Positions 1 to 9,107 of a DNA stretch of 64,000 nucleotides are shown piece after piece. The notes under the pieces are model-generated. The model saw only the letters and a program-made list of their open reading frames with translations, did no database searches and was not told where the DNA came from. Within the stretch, counting starts at the first letter, position 1; each line of letters begins with the position of its first letter. Source of the stretch: DATFDN01 sp963830565. GTDB taxonomy: Bacteria > Pseudomonadota > Alphaproteobacteria > Acetobacterales > Acetobacteraceae. A program made the position numbers and the translations under genes. The stretch spans positions 186,001 to 250,000 of the forward strand of contig CAWHMO010000003.1 in the NCBI GenBank assembly GCA_963830565.1, in the 5' to 3' direction.

Positions 1-906
1 CCACAATCGGCCGAGCAGGATCAGCGCCGCGACAGCGCTCATCATGCCTCCGGGGAACAGGATCACGAATGCCCCGAGCTCTTGGTCGGTAGCCGCATTT
101 ATCCCGGGAAAGATCCGGCCACAGAGGTCGTACCACGGATAGAGATCGCGGGTCGCGGCGGCCAGGACGCCGCCCAGTGCGATCTGCGGGATCTGAACGC
201 TGAGTGCCAGCACGATCCGTCCGGCCAGCGACAGCCCCGAGGACGTCACCGGCAGGGGATCGAGCACCAGGCAGAAGAAGAAGATGCCGTCCACGACCAT
301 GCTCCAGTTCATCAGCGCGTAGAGCCGCGCATCCACCATGGCCCGGAAGTGCAACGGCGGATACAGCCAGAGAAAGACGAGCCCGACGAACAGCACCGCC
401 GCCACGACCGGCTGCTGGATCGCCGCGCAGACGCGCCGCGCCTTCCGGCTGAGCGCCAGACGCAGTGCCCAGCCGGGCATTCCCCGCGCGAGCACCTCGC
501 CCGGCCACGCCAGAGCAATGAGGAACGGCCCGAGATGGTGCATGACGATGTGCTGCACCCGATGCAGGAAGAACATGTGCTCGGCGAGGTAGAGGAAGCG
601 CGTTTGCAGCACCGCATAGATCATCGCTACGCCGGTCAGGTAAAGAATTCGCTTGCTCCATGGCGGGCGAGCGGCGGGAGGAGACCGCAGCAGCCCGCGC
701 GCGTACCACCACAGGCCGAACGCCGCGGCGAGGTACTCGGACCAGGAAAACTCCCACGGCGCGATCGCCGGCAACTGCGCCTCGTGGTTACGGCTGAGCC
801 AGGCGAGCAGCACCCCGACGCCGGCGAGTATCGCCGTCGCTGCAAGCTCCGGACCGTCCGCCATCGTGCCGATTCCGGCCGACGCATTGCGCTTTGTCGT
901 CCGCAT
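1..906 (-). CDS. ctaG: CtaG-type cytochrome c oxidase assembly factor, C-terminus cut by window edge
   Basis: About 302 codons are visible and no stop is reached before base 1, so the 3' end is missing. The product is a polytopic membrane protein of the caa3-type CtaG family, which helps assemble the copper centre of haem-copper oxidases. Diagnostic segments are the histidine-rich stretch AEHMFFLHRVQHIVMHH near residue 95 and DQELGAFVILFPGGMM near the visible C-end. The start at 906 is the longest ATG; a second in-frame ATG at 864 has a better GGAA Shine-Dalgarno and may be the true start. It is divergent from the SCO gene 98 bases away, a pairing that supports an oxidase assembly role. Confidence 0.85.
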   Translation of the reverse strand, partial: MRTTKRNASAGIGTMADGPELAATAILAGVGVLLAWLSRNHEAQLPAIAPWEFSWSEYLAAAFGLWWYARGLLRSPPAARPPWSKRILYLTGVAMIYAVLQTRFLYLAEHMFFLHRVQHIVMHHLGPFLIALAWPGEVLARGMPGWALRLALSRKARRVCAAIQQPVVAAVLFVGLVFLWLYPPLHFRAMVDARLYALMNWSMVVDGIFFFCLVLDPLPVTSSGLSLAGRIVLALSVQIPQIALGGVLAAATRDLYPWYDLCGRIFPGINAATDQELGAFVILFPGGMMSAVAALILLGRLW

Positions 907-1003
907 CGTGTCAGCGTGGCGAGCCCGGTGCGCCGGTGCAAGTGATCAGGCCGCGAGTCCCGGAGGCTTCCGCAGCCCGCTTGCCGAGCCCAGAATCCAC
1001 CGA

Positions 1004-1645
1004 ATGTGGAACCTGCCACCCCTTCGCCGCCGCCGAGCGCTCCTTCTTGCGTGCCTAGGGTTGATCGCCAAGGCCGGGCTGGCGCACGGCGCGGTCGAGG
1101 ACGTGTCGGGAAGCCTGCCCGATCTCGGGTTCCGGATGCAGCGTGCCGACACCGCCGCGTCGGCCAGCGAGACGGATTTCCGAGGCTCCGTCGTGCTCCT
1201 GTATTTCGGCTATACGTGGTGTCCCGATATCTGCCCCACGACGCTCGCCAACTTGGCCGCCGTGCTGGACCGCCTGGGGCCCCTTGCACAGAGGGTGCGG
1301 GTTCTGTTCGTCACGGTCGACCCAGCCCGCGACACGCTGGCGGCCCTGAGGCGGTTCACGGCGCCCTTCGGTCCGGATGTCATTGGGTTGCGGCCGTCAT
1401 CCAACATGCTGGCCGCCGCCGCCCGGCGCTACCGGGTTGCCTACTCGGTCCAGCCGGCACGGGCTGGCGAGCCCTACTCGGTAAGCCATGCGGCCGGCGT
1501 GTATGTATTCGATGGCTCGGGCGCGGCGCGGGCCATCCTCACCGGGCTGGACCAGCCTAGCCCTGATCTCGACGGGGTCGAGGCGGCAATTCGCCAGGCA
1601 TCGGACGCACAGCGCGGCCTCCTGGCCCGCCTACTTGGGCGATAG
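1004..1645 (+). CDS. SCO1/SenC family copper chaperone
   Basis: A 213-residue thioredoxin-fold protein of the SCO1/SenC/PrrC family, which delivers copper to the CuA site of cytochrome c oxidase. The copper ligands are visible: CPDIC at residues 73-77 and His162 in SVSHAAGVYVF. Residues 1-30 have an arginine-rich start followed by a hydrophobic stretch ending LAHGA, consistent with a signal peptide or membrane anchor facing the periplasm. The ATG at 1004 was chosen because the signal region begins there; the reading frame stays open upstream but has no family similarity. It is divergent from ctaG, and its stop is 6 bases from the convergent methyltransferase gene. Confidence 0.9.
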   Translation: MWNLPPLRRRRALLLACLGLIAKAGLAHGAVEDVSGSLPDLGFRMQRADTAASASETDFRGSVVLLYFGYTWCPDICPTTLANLAAVLDRLGPLAQRVRVLFVTVDPARDTLAALRRFTAPFGPDVIGLRPSSNMLAAAARRYRVAYSVQPARAGEPYSVSHAAGVYVFDGSGAARAILTGLDQPSPDLDGVEAAIRQASDAQRGLLARLLGR

Positions 1646-1651
1646 CGGCAC

Positions 1652-2320
1652 TCAGAACGTGAAGGCCGGCTTCGGCAGGAGCGAGGGCAGCGGCGGGGTG
1701 GCGCAGTCGAACATCGGCTGCGCGCGCAGCCCGAGCGGCGTCGGCTCGGCGAGCACGGCCGATCCCATGGAGCCGATCGTCGAGCGCACCGCGACCAGCC
1801 GGCCGGTATCGGCGCGGATTTGTCCTTCCAGGGCGGCGGGGATATCGTGCACCGCTCCCTCGATCAGGATGACATCGTAAGGCCTCGCTTGCGGCCAGCC
1901 GGCAGCGAGTTGGCCGATCACCACGCTGACCCCTGGCGCCAGCTCGGCAAGCGTGCGCTCGGCCAGGGCGGCCAGAGCCCGGTCCTCCTCAAGCGCGATC
2001 ACCCGGACACCGCATCGCGCGAGCAGGGCGGCCCCATAGCCCACCCCCGCCCCCACCACCAGCACGCGCTCCCCCGAGCTGGGGGCGGAAAGCTGCACGA
2101 GACGAGCGATCACCAGGGGTTCCATCAGCACGCGCCCCCCTCCCAGCGGCACGTCCTCGTCCACATAGGCCTGGGAGCGCAGCCGAGCCGGCAGGAACCG
2201 CTCGCGCGGAAGCTCGCGCATGGCGGTCAGCACGCGCGGGTCCGTCACCTTGTTCGGCCGCAACTGGCTGTCAACCATGTGGTTGCGTGCGTCGGCGAAG
2301 TCTGACGGCTCGGTGTCCAT
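1652..2320 (-). CDS. protein-L-isoaspartate O-methyltransferase family protein
   Basis: A 222-residue class I SAM-dependent methyltransferase of the PCMT family. The N-terminal hallmark ARNHMVDSQLRPN and the following DPRVLTAM are typical of the alphaproteobacterial Pcm branch. The SAM-binding motif I, VLVVGAGVGYG, lies at residues 86-96. Family members repair isoaspartyl residues, but this short branch is often of unproven substrate. I chose ATG 2320 because the family signature begins a few residues later; the open frame extends to 2497 without recognisable sequence. The C-end FDCATPPLPSLLPKPAFTF is also typical of this branch, in which the gene often lies near tolC. No tolC is visible here. 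Confidence 0.85.
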   Translation of the reverse strand: MDTEPSDFADARNHMVDSQLRPNKVTDPRVLTAMRELPRERFLPARLRSQAYVDEDVPLGGGRVLMEPLVIARLVQLSAPSSGERVLVVGAGVGYGAALLARCGVRVIALEEDRALAALAERTLAELAPGVSVVIGQLAAGWPQARPYDVILIEGAVHDIPAALEGQIRADTGRLVAVRSTIGSMGSAVLAEPTPLGLRAQPMFDCATPPLPSLLPKPAFTF

Positions 2321-2406
2321 CGGTGCTCGGAGGTTGGGCGCACGCTTATAGAAGCCTATGGAGGCGGTCGCCAACCAGCCTGATCGGGCGAGTAAGCGCT
2401 CGCGCG

Positions 2407-2811
2407 TCAGCCTCTGGTCCGGCCGAGGATGATGCTGGCCAGCGCACCCAAGGCGACCAGGATCAGGCTGCCGTTGACGACGACGAGGATGAGCCAATGA
2501 ATGCGCCGGGTCGTGGGTTCCGGCAGCGGGGCGCCCGGAGCGAAGTCACGCCAGACCGCGGCGCCGAAGGAGAAGGCACTGAACAGCACCAGCACGCTGC
2601 CGATGGCCCGCACGCCCCACCCCGGGATCACGCCCGCCAGCAGTCTATCCGCGCCCACGCCGCTTGCCAGCGCGGCGAGCCCGGTGCGGACCCAGGCGGC
2701 GTAGGTGCGCTCGGCGGCGAGCACCGTCCGATCAGCGGCCAGCTCGGTCCGGCGATCCGCCGTGTCGCCAAGCTTTTTCGGTACCTCCGCAAGCTCTTTT
2801 GGTACGTCCAC
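2407..2811 (-). CDS. DUF202 (YidH-like) inner-membrane protein
   Basis: A 134-residue protein with the DUF202 signature TELAADRTVLAAERTYAAW followed by three hydrophobic segments (LRTGLAALASGVG, AIGSVLVLFSAFSFGAAVW and WLILVVVNGSLILVALGAL). It is a small inner-membrane protein of unknown function. I place the start at GTG 2811, which has GGGAG about ten bases upstream. A longer in-frame ATG at 2922 would overlap the divergent gene that starts at 2875 and adds no family similarity. The protein ends with a basic tail, RTRG. Confidence 0.75.
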   Translation of the reverse strand: MDVPKELAEVPKKLGDTADRRTELAADRTVLAAERTYAAWVRTGLAALASGVGADRLLAGVIPGWGVRAIGSVLVLFSAFSFGAAVWRDFAPGAPLPEPTTRRIHWLILVVVNGSLILVALGALASIILGRTRG

Positions 2812-2874
2812 TCGGATCCATCTCCCTCGACAGCGATGATAGCTTGTCTGCTCGACCAGACGATGGAGGATCGC

Positions 2875-3699
2875 ATGAGTATAAGCCAGTTCGAGAAGGC
2901 GAGGCGGTTTCGCGCATTGCACGAAGGGCCGGATACTTTCGTGGTCGCCAATCCTTGGGACCCAGGGTCCGCGCGTATCCTGGCAGGGCTCGGCTTTGCC
3001 GCCCTGGCCACGTCCAGCGGCGCCTCGGCTGGCGTGCTCGGCCGACGAGACGGGAGGGTGACGCGCGTTGAAGCCCTAGCCCATTGTAGGGCCATCGTGG
3101 AGGCCGTGGAGGTACCGGTTTCCGCGGACCTCGAGAAAGGGTTCGGGGATGCACCGCAGGACGCGGCCGAGGTGATCCGTCTCGCGGCTGCTGCCGGCCT
3201 GGTCGGCGGCTCGATCGAGGATGCGACCGGCGACACACGGCATCCACTGTTCGAGCGCGGGCATGCGCAGGAACGGGTCGCCGCCGCCGCCGAGGCCGCA
3301 CGCGGATTGTCGTTCCCCTTCACCCTCACGGCGCGAACCGAGAATTTCCTGTGCGGGAACCCGGATCTGGATGACACCATCCAGCGCCTGCAAGCCTTCG
3401 AGGCGGCCGGTGCGGACGTTCTGATGGCCCCCGGCCTGCCCGACCTTGCGGCGGTGCGCGCGGTCTGTGCCGGCGTGTCCCGGCCGGTCAACTTCATGGC
3501 CGGCATCAAGGGCCGATCGTTCTCGGTGGCGGAACTCGCCGAAGCCGGAGTGAAGCGGGTCAGTCTCGCCACATCGCTGTACCGGGCAGCCATGAGCGGC
3601 TTGATCAAAGCCGCGCGGGAGGCCAGGGAGTTGGGCACCTTCGGCTATCTCGATCACGCGATGACCACGCCGGAGCTCAACGGCTTCATGCAAGTCTGA
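2875..3699 (+). CDS. isocitrate lyase/PEP mutase family enzyme
   Basis: A 274-residue TIM-barrel enzyme of the ICL/PEP-mutase superfamily, whose members make or break C-C or C-P bonds of oxaloacetate- or phosphonopyruvate-like substrates. Visible active-site strings are SADLEKGFGD (residues 83-92, metal-binding Asp and Glu), GGSIEDAT and TARTENF. There is no KKCGH catalytic motif of true isocitrate lyase, so this is the PEP-mutase-like branch (oxaloacetate decarboxylase or methylisocitrate-lyase-like). ATG 2875 is preceded by GGAGG at the right distance; ATG 2863 contains that Shine-Dalgarno and is less likely. The exact substrate is not readable from sequence. Confidence 0.85.
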   Translation: MSISQFEKARRFRALHEGPDTFVVANPWDPGSARILAGLGFAALATSSGASAGVLGRRDGRVTRVEALAHCRAIVEAVEVPVSADLEKGFGDAPQDAAEVIRLAAAAGLVGGSIEDATGDTRHPLFERGHAQERVAAAAEAARGLSFPFTLTARTENFLCGNPDLDDTIQRLQAFEAAGADVLMAPGLPDLAAVRAVCAGVSRPVNFMAGIKGRSFSVAELAEAGVKRVSLATSLYRAAMSGLIKAAREARELGTFGYLDHAMTTPELNGFMQV

Positions 3700-3703
3700 G
3701 CCG

Positions 3704-3900
3704 CGCAACCGCTCCATCGCCGCACCTTTGCCCCACCGCGCACCGGGCGCATTCTCCGAGGCCGAGAACCAGCTCATGGCTCAGACGGGTGTCCGCGCCC
3801 GCCACCGGGCCATGATGCAGGAGGGGGGCCATTTCGCCGTCATGGAGCAGCCCGTAGCCCTGACCGCGGGCATTGCCGCCTTCTTCCGCCCCCGTCACCA
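3704..3900 (+). pseudogene. epoxide hydrolase C-terminal remnant
   Basis: This stretch encodes the tail of an alpha/beta-hydrolase of the epoxide hydrolase group: GGHFAVMEQPVALTAGIAAF followed by FRP is the family's C-terminal block with the catalytic histidine. The N-terminal part, including the nucleophile elbow, is absent. The frame runs directly into a transposase relic at about 3901. It begins right after the PEP-mutase-type gene. I read it as a deletion remnant that produces nothing useful. Confidence 0.55.
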
Positions 3901-4000
3901 TCGTCGCCAATCCCGATCCACGACGGCCGCCTGTCCCGACTGCGGCGTGTTTTCCGACCGCATTCACAGCCGATATGGCGGCGCGCTCGGCGACTGTCGC
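3901..4000 (+). pseudogene. ISL3-type transposase zinc-ribbon fragment
   Basis: Encodes TAACPDCGVFSDRIHSRYGG, which matches the N-terminal zinc-ribbon (CPxCG...HSRY) of ISL3-family transposases. Only about 30 residues remain. The fragment is cut at 4000/4001, exactly where the ISNCY terminal sequence starts, so the ISNCY element apparently inserted into an older ISL3 copy. Confidence 0.5.
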
Positions 4001-5095
4001 TAGCTCGTAAACCTGTCCGGTTTTGGTAGCTCGTGATCTGTCCGCTTCGTTCTTGTTCCGTGCCGGGGCATGCCCTGGCACGGAACGGCCGCGATGGAAG
4101 CGTGTCATGCGGCCTGTCGCTCGGACGGGACGATCGCGCCGGCGGCGTCGTAGTCGGCCAGCCGATGCGGCCCGAGGAACACCGCGATGGTGCCGTCTGG
4201 GTATTGATGCACCCGCACCGTCGCCTCGACGAAGTGCGGCCGTAGCCGGCTGGGCGGCAGTTGCAGGCTCAGGCGCTGCCATTTCACTGCGTTGTCGTTG
4301 CCGACTGTCCGCTCCTCCTGATGCACAGGATCTCGCGCCAGGCGCCCGCCGTGTCGGCCACGAAGGCAGAGCCCTCCTGCTCGGCGGCAATCGCGAATGC
4401 CGCGTTGTGCTCGGCGATGTAGGTCTGCACCAGCCACCGGTTCGCCGCCTCGATCGTGCCGATGCCGGCCAGCTTCAGCTCCTTCGGCAGCCGACCTTGC
4501 AAGGTGGCGAAGGCGCGCTCGGAGCGGCCGCGGGCTTGCGGGGAGTAGGCTGCGATGTGCTCGATGCCGAGCTGCTTCAGAGCGCGCCCGACCTGCGTCA
4601 GAGCGGTTCGCGAGACCCGTCCGCCCGCCTCCGGCGTCAGGAAGTAGTGGCTGCCCCGGTCGGTGTAGAGCGAACAGAACAGGCCATGCCGCGCCACCAC
4701 CTCGCGCACGCCGCGCAGGCTCGACGCCGTGCCCTCCTGCTCCACCAGGAAGGCCGAGTAGAGCGCGCTGGTGGCATCATCGAGCGTCACCACGAGGTGG
4801 TATTTGCGGGCATCCCCTGGCAGCCAGGCACGCGTCGAGGCGTCCTGATGCAGCAGCATCCCGGCCATTGGACGCCGTGGGCGCTTCTTGCGGTGCGCCG
4901 AGCGCTTCATCGCCGCGACCACCAAGCCCGCGCGGTGCAGATGCAGCTTGGTCACCGTGTAGCCGAGCGTGTAGCCGTGCCGTTTGCCTAGCTGCTCGTA
5001 AAAGTGCTTCACCGTGAAACCGCGATAGCAATCGCGATACAAACCGAGCATTCGCTCGATCTCAATCACCGACGCTCGCCGCGACAACGAAGCAA
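4001..5095 (-). mobile_element. ISNCY-type insertion sequence relic, copy 1
   Basis: The relic runs from the terminal sequence at 4001 to a broken 5' end near 5095. Its left end carries a tandem terminal motif, TAGCTCGT-N-TGTCCG, at 4001-4020 and again at 4027-4044, just beyond the transposase stop. The same tandem motif begins the second relic at 16646. No matching right end is visible upstream of 5095, so that end is deleted. The element lies between the ISL3 relic and the sugar ABC transporter. Confidence 0.7.
4105..5095 (-). pseudogene. ISNCY family transposase, 5'-truncated and frameshifted
   Basis: The DDE integrase-like core is readable from about residue SRRASVIEIERMLGLYRD to REILCI, with the catalytic-region strings LVVTLDDATSALYSA and SLYTDRGSHYF and the glutamate-bearing AYSPQARGRSERAF. 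The N-terminal helix-turn-helix is missing upstream of about 5095. At about 4320 the frame shifts: the C-terminal block EERTVGNDNAVKWQRLSLQ and the following VRVHQYPDGTIAVFLGP continue in another frame to the stop at 4105, consistent with one missing base. The transposase is therefore dead. Confidence 0.8.
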
Positions 5096-5307
5096 GGCAG
5101 ATGTTGGATGACCAAGACGCGGCGAGAGTCCACGCTGGAGTTCAAGCCGGGGGGTGGTTGCGCTGCTGCAATCGAGTGGGCGCCCACTGACCCAGATAGC
5201 GGCAGTATGCCCGCCGGCGACTATCGCAAGGTCCTCGAAGCCGCCCGGATACAGCAATCAAGAGCCGGCGCGGCAATCGCTACGACCACAGATCAATGCC
5301 GCCGTGG

Positions 5308-6349
5308 CTATCCGCCGTGGCTATACCAAAGCCGGCCTCCGGCTCCGAGGAGTCCCAGCGCCAGAGCTAGGACGAGAATGACGCCCGTAGCCAAGGTACT
5401 GCCAGTAGGAGTTCACCCCCAGCAGTATAAGCCCGTTGTTGACGACCGCGAACAGCCAAGCCGCAAGCACCGTTCCGAGCAGCGTTCCTTCCCCGCCAAA
5501 GAGGCTGGTTCCCCCCACCACCACCGCCGCGATTGCATTCAGGTTGTAGTTGGGCGCCTGCGTGGCCACCGCCGACGCGAGATAGCCGCTCAGGATGATT
5601 CCGGCGAGGCCGGTCAAAGCGCCCGATACTACGAAAATGGCCAGGTAAACCCAAGGCAAATCGATGCCGCTTACATGGGCGGCCCGCAGGTTGCTTCCCG
5701 CCGCCCGCACCCAGCGCCCCATGTGCAGCCGCCGCAGCATGATGTGGCACAGGCCGCACACGACAAGCATGATAATGAAACTGTAGGGAAGCACGTCAAG
5801 CACGGCACCCGTGCCAAGTTGCAGGATAAATCCGCTCGTGACGGGCAGGGCATTGCCATTGGAGATGATGGCACCGAACGAACCGAAGACGAACAACGTC
5901 CCCAGGGTCGCGACGAAGGGCGCGACACGACCGCGCGTGATGATCAGCCCATTGACAGCCCCGAGCACGGCCCCGGCCAGGATGGACACGAGCACGATAA
6001 GCATTCCGCTCGCGTTGCCTGCCGTCCACAAGGCGACGATCGGAGCGAGGCCCATGATGGCGGTTACGGAGAGGTCGAACGCGCCGGCCATGATCAAGAC
6101 CGTCATGCCCGCCGCGCCGATGCCCAGGATGGCGGTGTCGTTCAGAACCGCCTCGATATTGCCCTGCGCATAGAAATTCGGGGCAGCGAAGGCCAAGAAC
6201 AGCAGGATGACGGCGTTCAGGATCCAAACACCGCTCCGCTCCCGCCGGATGCGCAGGCGGGTACGAACCCATTCCGCAACCCTACCCGGAGGATGCTGCC
6301 TTTCCGCCTGCTGCGCCGTCCTGCTCGTTTCCACGTCTGGATCTTGCAT
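5308..6349 (-). CDS. ABC sugar transporter permease (RbsC-like), frameshifted at the C-end
   Basis: An inner-membrane permease of the ribose/xylose-type ABC importer family, about 346 residues if restored. The hallmark DLSVTAIMGLAPIVA, the long hydrophobic segments and the cytoplasmic loop AAVVVGGTSLFGGEGTLLGT are all present. Near 5391 there is one extra G. In the sequence as given the protein ends after QYLGYGRHSRP and a spurious tail (stop at 5321). Removing the base gives the expected TGVILVLALALGLLG helix and a stop at 5308. I place the start at ATG 6349, 52 bases after the stop of the companion permease; the longer ATG 6448 would overlap it. It is the last gene of the ABC operon. Confidence 0.8.
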
Positions 6350-6401
6350 CGGCACCACCTTGGCATCTGCATGAGCACAGGCGCCATGTTCGCGCACCGG
6401 C

Positions 6402-7376
6402 TCAAACGACAAGCATGCCCCTCCGCCTTGTTCCGCGACGCATTCCATCCACCATCAGTGCTATGATGAGAATGCCTCCGAACACGAAATCCTCATAAAG
6501 CGACGAGACATTGGCGACGTTGAGCCCGGCCTTGATAGCGGCCAGCAACAAGGAGGCGCTGACGGTGCCGAAGAGATTGCCGCGCCCGCCAGTCAGGCTG
6601 GTGCCACCGACCACGACAACTGCGATCGCCGTGAGCTCCGCTCCCACCCCGATCGTCGAATCCGCGTTCTGGAGTTCCGCGGCGGCCATGAGACCCGAGA
6701 GTGCGGCACAAGAGCCGACAAGCGTGAATGCGCCCAGTGTCACGGCATTCACGTTGATCCCGGCGCCGACCGCCGCCCGGATGTCTCCGCCAATGGCCGC
6801 CACGTGTCGGCCAAAGGGCGTCCGCTGGAACATTATCCAAATGAATGCGAAAACCAGCGCCGCAACCACCGCGGCAGCGGGCACATAGAACCAGACATTC
6901 CCGATGACCAATTCGCTAAAGGCACTGTCGTGGATGGTGACTGTCTCGCCTCTGGTGATCAGCAACTCGCCTCCCAGGATCATGGACAGGGTCGCTAGCG
7001 TCGCGACGAACGATGGCAGCCGCAGCAAGATGATCAGCAGGCCATTCAGCATGCCCAGGCCGCAGCCCACGAGCAGCCCGACGACGATCACGAGCCACAA
7101 CGGCGTGCCTATGGCGAGCAGCTCGGCGGCGCTGATGGCCGAGAATCCCATGATCGATCCAACGGACAGATCGAGCGCGCGCATCGCGACAATGAGGGTC
7201 ATGCCCAGGCCCGTGATCGCGGAGATGGACGCACTCACAATGATGCCGTGAATGTTCAGGTAGGTGAGAAACCGTCCGTTCACGAGCGAGAATATGACGA
7301 TCACGCTGACCAGCGCGATCACCGACGCAGCGGAGTCGGCCGCACGCATTTTCCTGAGTGTGCCTGACATTGCCAT
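6402..7376 (-). CDS. ABC sugar transporter permease (RbsC-like)
   Basis: A 324-residue permease with about eight to ten hydrophobic segments and the family signature DLSVGSIMGFSAISAAELLA near residue 68. The cytoplasmic loop AIAVVVVGGTSLTGGRGNLF, which contacts the ATPase, is intact. It is the paralogous partner of the permease at 5308-6349 and probably forms a heterodimer with it, since a single ATPase and a single binding protein accompany the pair. It lies 13 bases downstream of the ATPase gene. The start is ATG 7376, with ATG 7370 as an alternative two codons later. Confidence 0.9.
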   Translation of the reverse strand: MAMSGTLRKMRAADSAASVIALVSVIVIFSLVNGRFLTYLNIHGIIVSASISAITGLGMTLIVAMRALDLSVGSIMGFSAISAAELLAIGTPLWLVIVVGLLVGCGLGMLNGLLIILLRLPSFVATLATLSMILGGELLITRGETVTIHDSAFSELVIGNVWFYVPAAAVVAALVFAFIWIMFQRTPFGRHVAAIGGDIRAAVGAGINVNAVTLGAFTLVGSCAALSGLMAAAELQNADSTIGVGAELTAIAVVVVGGTSLTGGRGNLFGTVSASLLLAAIKAGLNVANVSSLYEDFVFGGILIIALMVDGMRRGTRRRGMLVV

Positions 7377-7389
7377 CCCCTCGGGCTCG

Positions 7390-9006
7390 TCAGCCGGCCA
7401 TCAAGTTCAGAATGTGTTCTTCGCTCGTCTCGTCCGATGCGACCGGTGCCACGATGTGGCCGTTGCGGAGCACGTAGATTTGGGAGGCCAGTCGGATGAG
7501 TTCGCCGATCTCCGAGGAGCTCACCACGATCGCGATCCCCCGTTTGGCGAATGCGTCAATCGCCGCGTAAATCTCTTCCTTCGCGCCGACATCCACCCCC
7601 CGGGTCGGCTCGGAGAGGAAAAGGACGCTTGGATGGGACAGCGCCGCCCGCGCGAACAGTGCCTTCTGCTGATTGCCGCCACTCAGCGCGGTAATCCGGT
7701 CTTCCGGTCCTGAGCAGCGTATTCCGAGCGAAGCCCGCATCGCGCTGAACGCTCGCCGCTCGGCTTGCACCAGGATCGGTGCGAGGCCGATCCGCCTGCG
7801 CAGCGACGGATGCTCCGGCGCGGGTAATCCCGGGTCGCGACCGGCATCGGCCGGCTCCGGCTGGCGCGGTTCCTCGCTATCCGTGCTGTAGCCGAGAACC
7901 ACGTTCTCGCGCACGTCGAGATGCGCGAAGATGCCCTCCGATTTGCGGTCTTCCGGCAATAGGAACACGCCGTGTCGCAGAGCCTCTTTCGGTTCTCGGA
8001 TGTTCGCGGGCACCCCGTTCAGCCGGACCACGCCCGCGTCGATCCTCCGCAAGCCATAGATCGCCTCCGGCAGCTCCGTCCGCCCCGAGCCGAGCACCCC
8101 CGCAAGCCCGATCACTTCTCCCGGGTGGACACGCAGGCTGATGTCGCGCAACAGTTCGCCCGATCCCATGGCCTCAAGCTCCAGGGCAGGCGTCCCGGTC
8201 CTTGGAGTGGCGGAGCGCGGCCTGCGCGGCCGGCCAGCATTCGCGATCAGCGAGCTTTTGCTCCCAAGCATGGCGCGGATTACCGTGCCCACATCGGTCT
8301 CGGCGATCTCGGTCGTGAGAATCCTGTTGCCGTCCCGCAGGACGGTGACCCGGTCGGCCAAGTCGAACACTTCCGACAGCCGGTGCGAAACGTACAATAT
8401 AGCGACCTTGTCGGCCTTGAGGCGGCGGACAATCTTGAACAGTCGTTCCGTTTCTTGAAGGTTCAGCGCCGAAGTCGGCTCGTCCATGATCAGGACGCGG
8501 AACTGGCCGACAACGGCCTTCGCGATCTCCACGAGCTGCTGGTCGGCGACGCTCATAGTCCCGGTGATACGGTCGGGATCGGCCGCAACACCGAGTTCCC
8601 TGAGAACGGAAACCACTTTGCGCCGGGCCTCGCCCCAGCGGACCAGACGATATTTCGTGGGCTCAGCGCCGAGAAAGACGTTCTCGACAATAGTGAGCGT
8701 CGGCACCACTTCGAGTTCCTGCGCGATCACCGAAATGCCCGCGCGCCGCGCCGCCAGAGGATTGCGGAACTCCATCGGCGTAGCGTTGAGCTCGATCTGT
8801 CCTGCGTCCGGCCGCAGCCGGCCGCTCAGCAGGTTGATGATGGTGCTCTTCCCGGCGCCGTTCTCGCCGAGCAGCGCATGCACCTCGCCCGGTCGCAACT
8901 CGATATCGACCCCGTGCAACACCTCAACCCCATCGAAGCGCTTGCGCAGGCTCGTGCCGCGAAGTGTCGGGCCTCCACGCGCCGGCTCGGCACTCTCTTG
9001 CACCAC
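7390..9006 (-). CDS. ABC sugar transporter ATP-binding protein with two nucleotide-binding domains (RbsA-like)
   Basis: A 538-residue double ATPase that energises the sugar importer. Domain 1 has Walker A GENGAGKST and Walker B LIMDEPTSALN. Domain 2 has the degenerate P-loop GVLGSGRTE typical of RbsA and the signature LSGGNQQKALFARAAL. Domain 2's Walker B reads LFLSEPTRGVDVG, with serine where aspartate is usual, although the catalytic glutamate is kept. I chose GTG 9006, preceded by GGGGGA six bases upstream (a second GTG follows at 9003); the open frame to 9243 would overlap the binding-protein gene. The intergenic gap to that gene is about 100 bases. Confidence 0.85.
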   Translation of the reverse strand: MVQESAEPARGGPTLRGTSLRKRFDGVEVLHGVDIELRPGEVHALLGENGAGKSTIINLLSGRLRPDAGQIELNATPMEFRNPLAARRAGISVIAQELEVVPTLTIVENVFLGAEPTKYRLVRWGEARRKVVSVLRELGVAADPDRITGTMSVADQQLVEIAKAVVGQFRVLIMDEPTSALNLQETERLFKIVRRLKADKVAILYVSHRLSEVFDLADRVTVLRDGNRILTTEIAETDVGTVIRAMLGSKSSLIANAGRPRRPRSATPRTGTPALELEAMGSGELLRDISLRVHPGEVIGLAGVLGSGRTELPEAIYGLRRIDAGVVRLNGVPANIREPKEALRHGVFLLPEDRKSEGIFAHLDVRENVVLGYSTDSEEPRQPEPADAGRDPGLPAPEHPSLRRRIGLAPILVQAERRAFSAMRASLGIRCSGPEDRITALSGGNQQKALFARAALSHPSVLFLSEPTRGVDVGAKEEIYAAIDAFAKRGIAIVVSSSEIGELIRLASQIYVLRNGHIVAPVASDETSEEHILNLMAG

Positions 9007-9107
9007 TCGTGTTCCCCCTGCGCCAAGACCATCCTGCGGATCGGGGTGAGCGCCGCGGAGCCGCCTATGGCTCCCAGCGCTCACCCGCGAGAAAGGTCGC
9101 GCTCCCG

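Noticed and set aside
82..945. Plus-strand frame of 287 codons opposite ctaG
   Set aside because: Low-complexity Arg/Gln/Pro composition and no start signal; the minus strand carries recognisable CtaG sequence.
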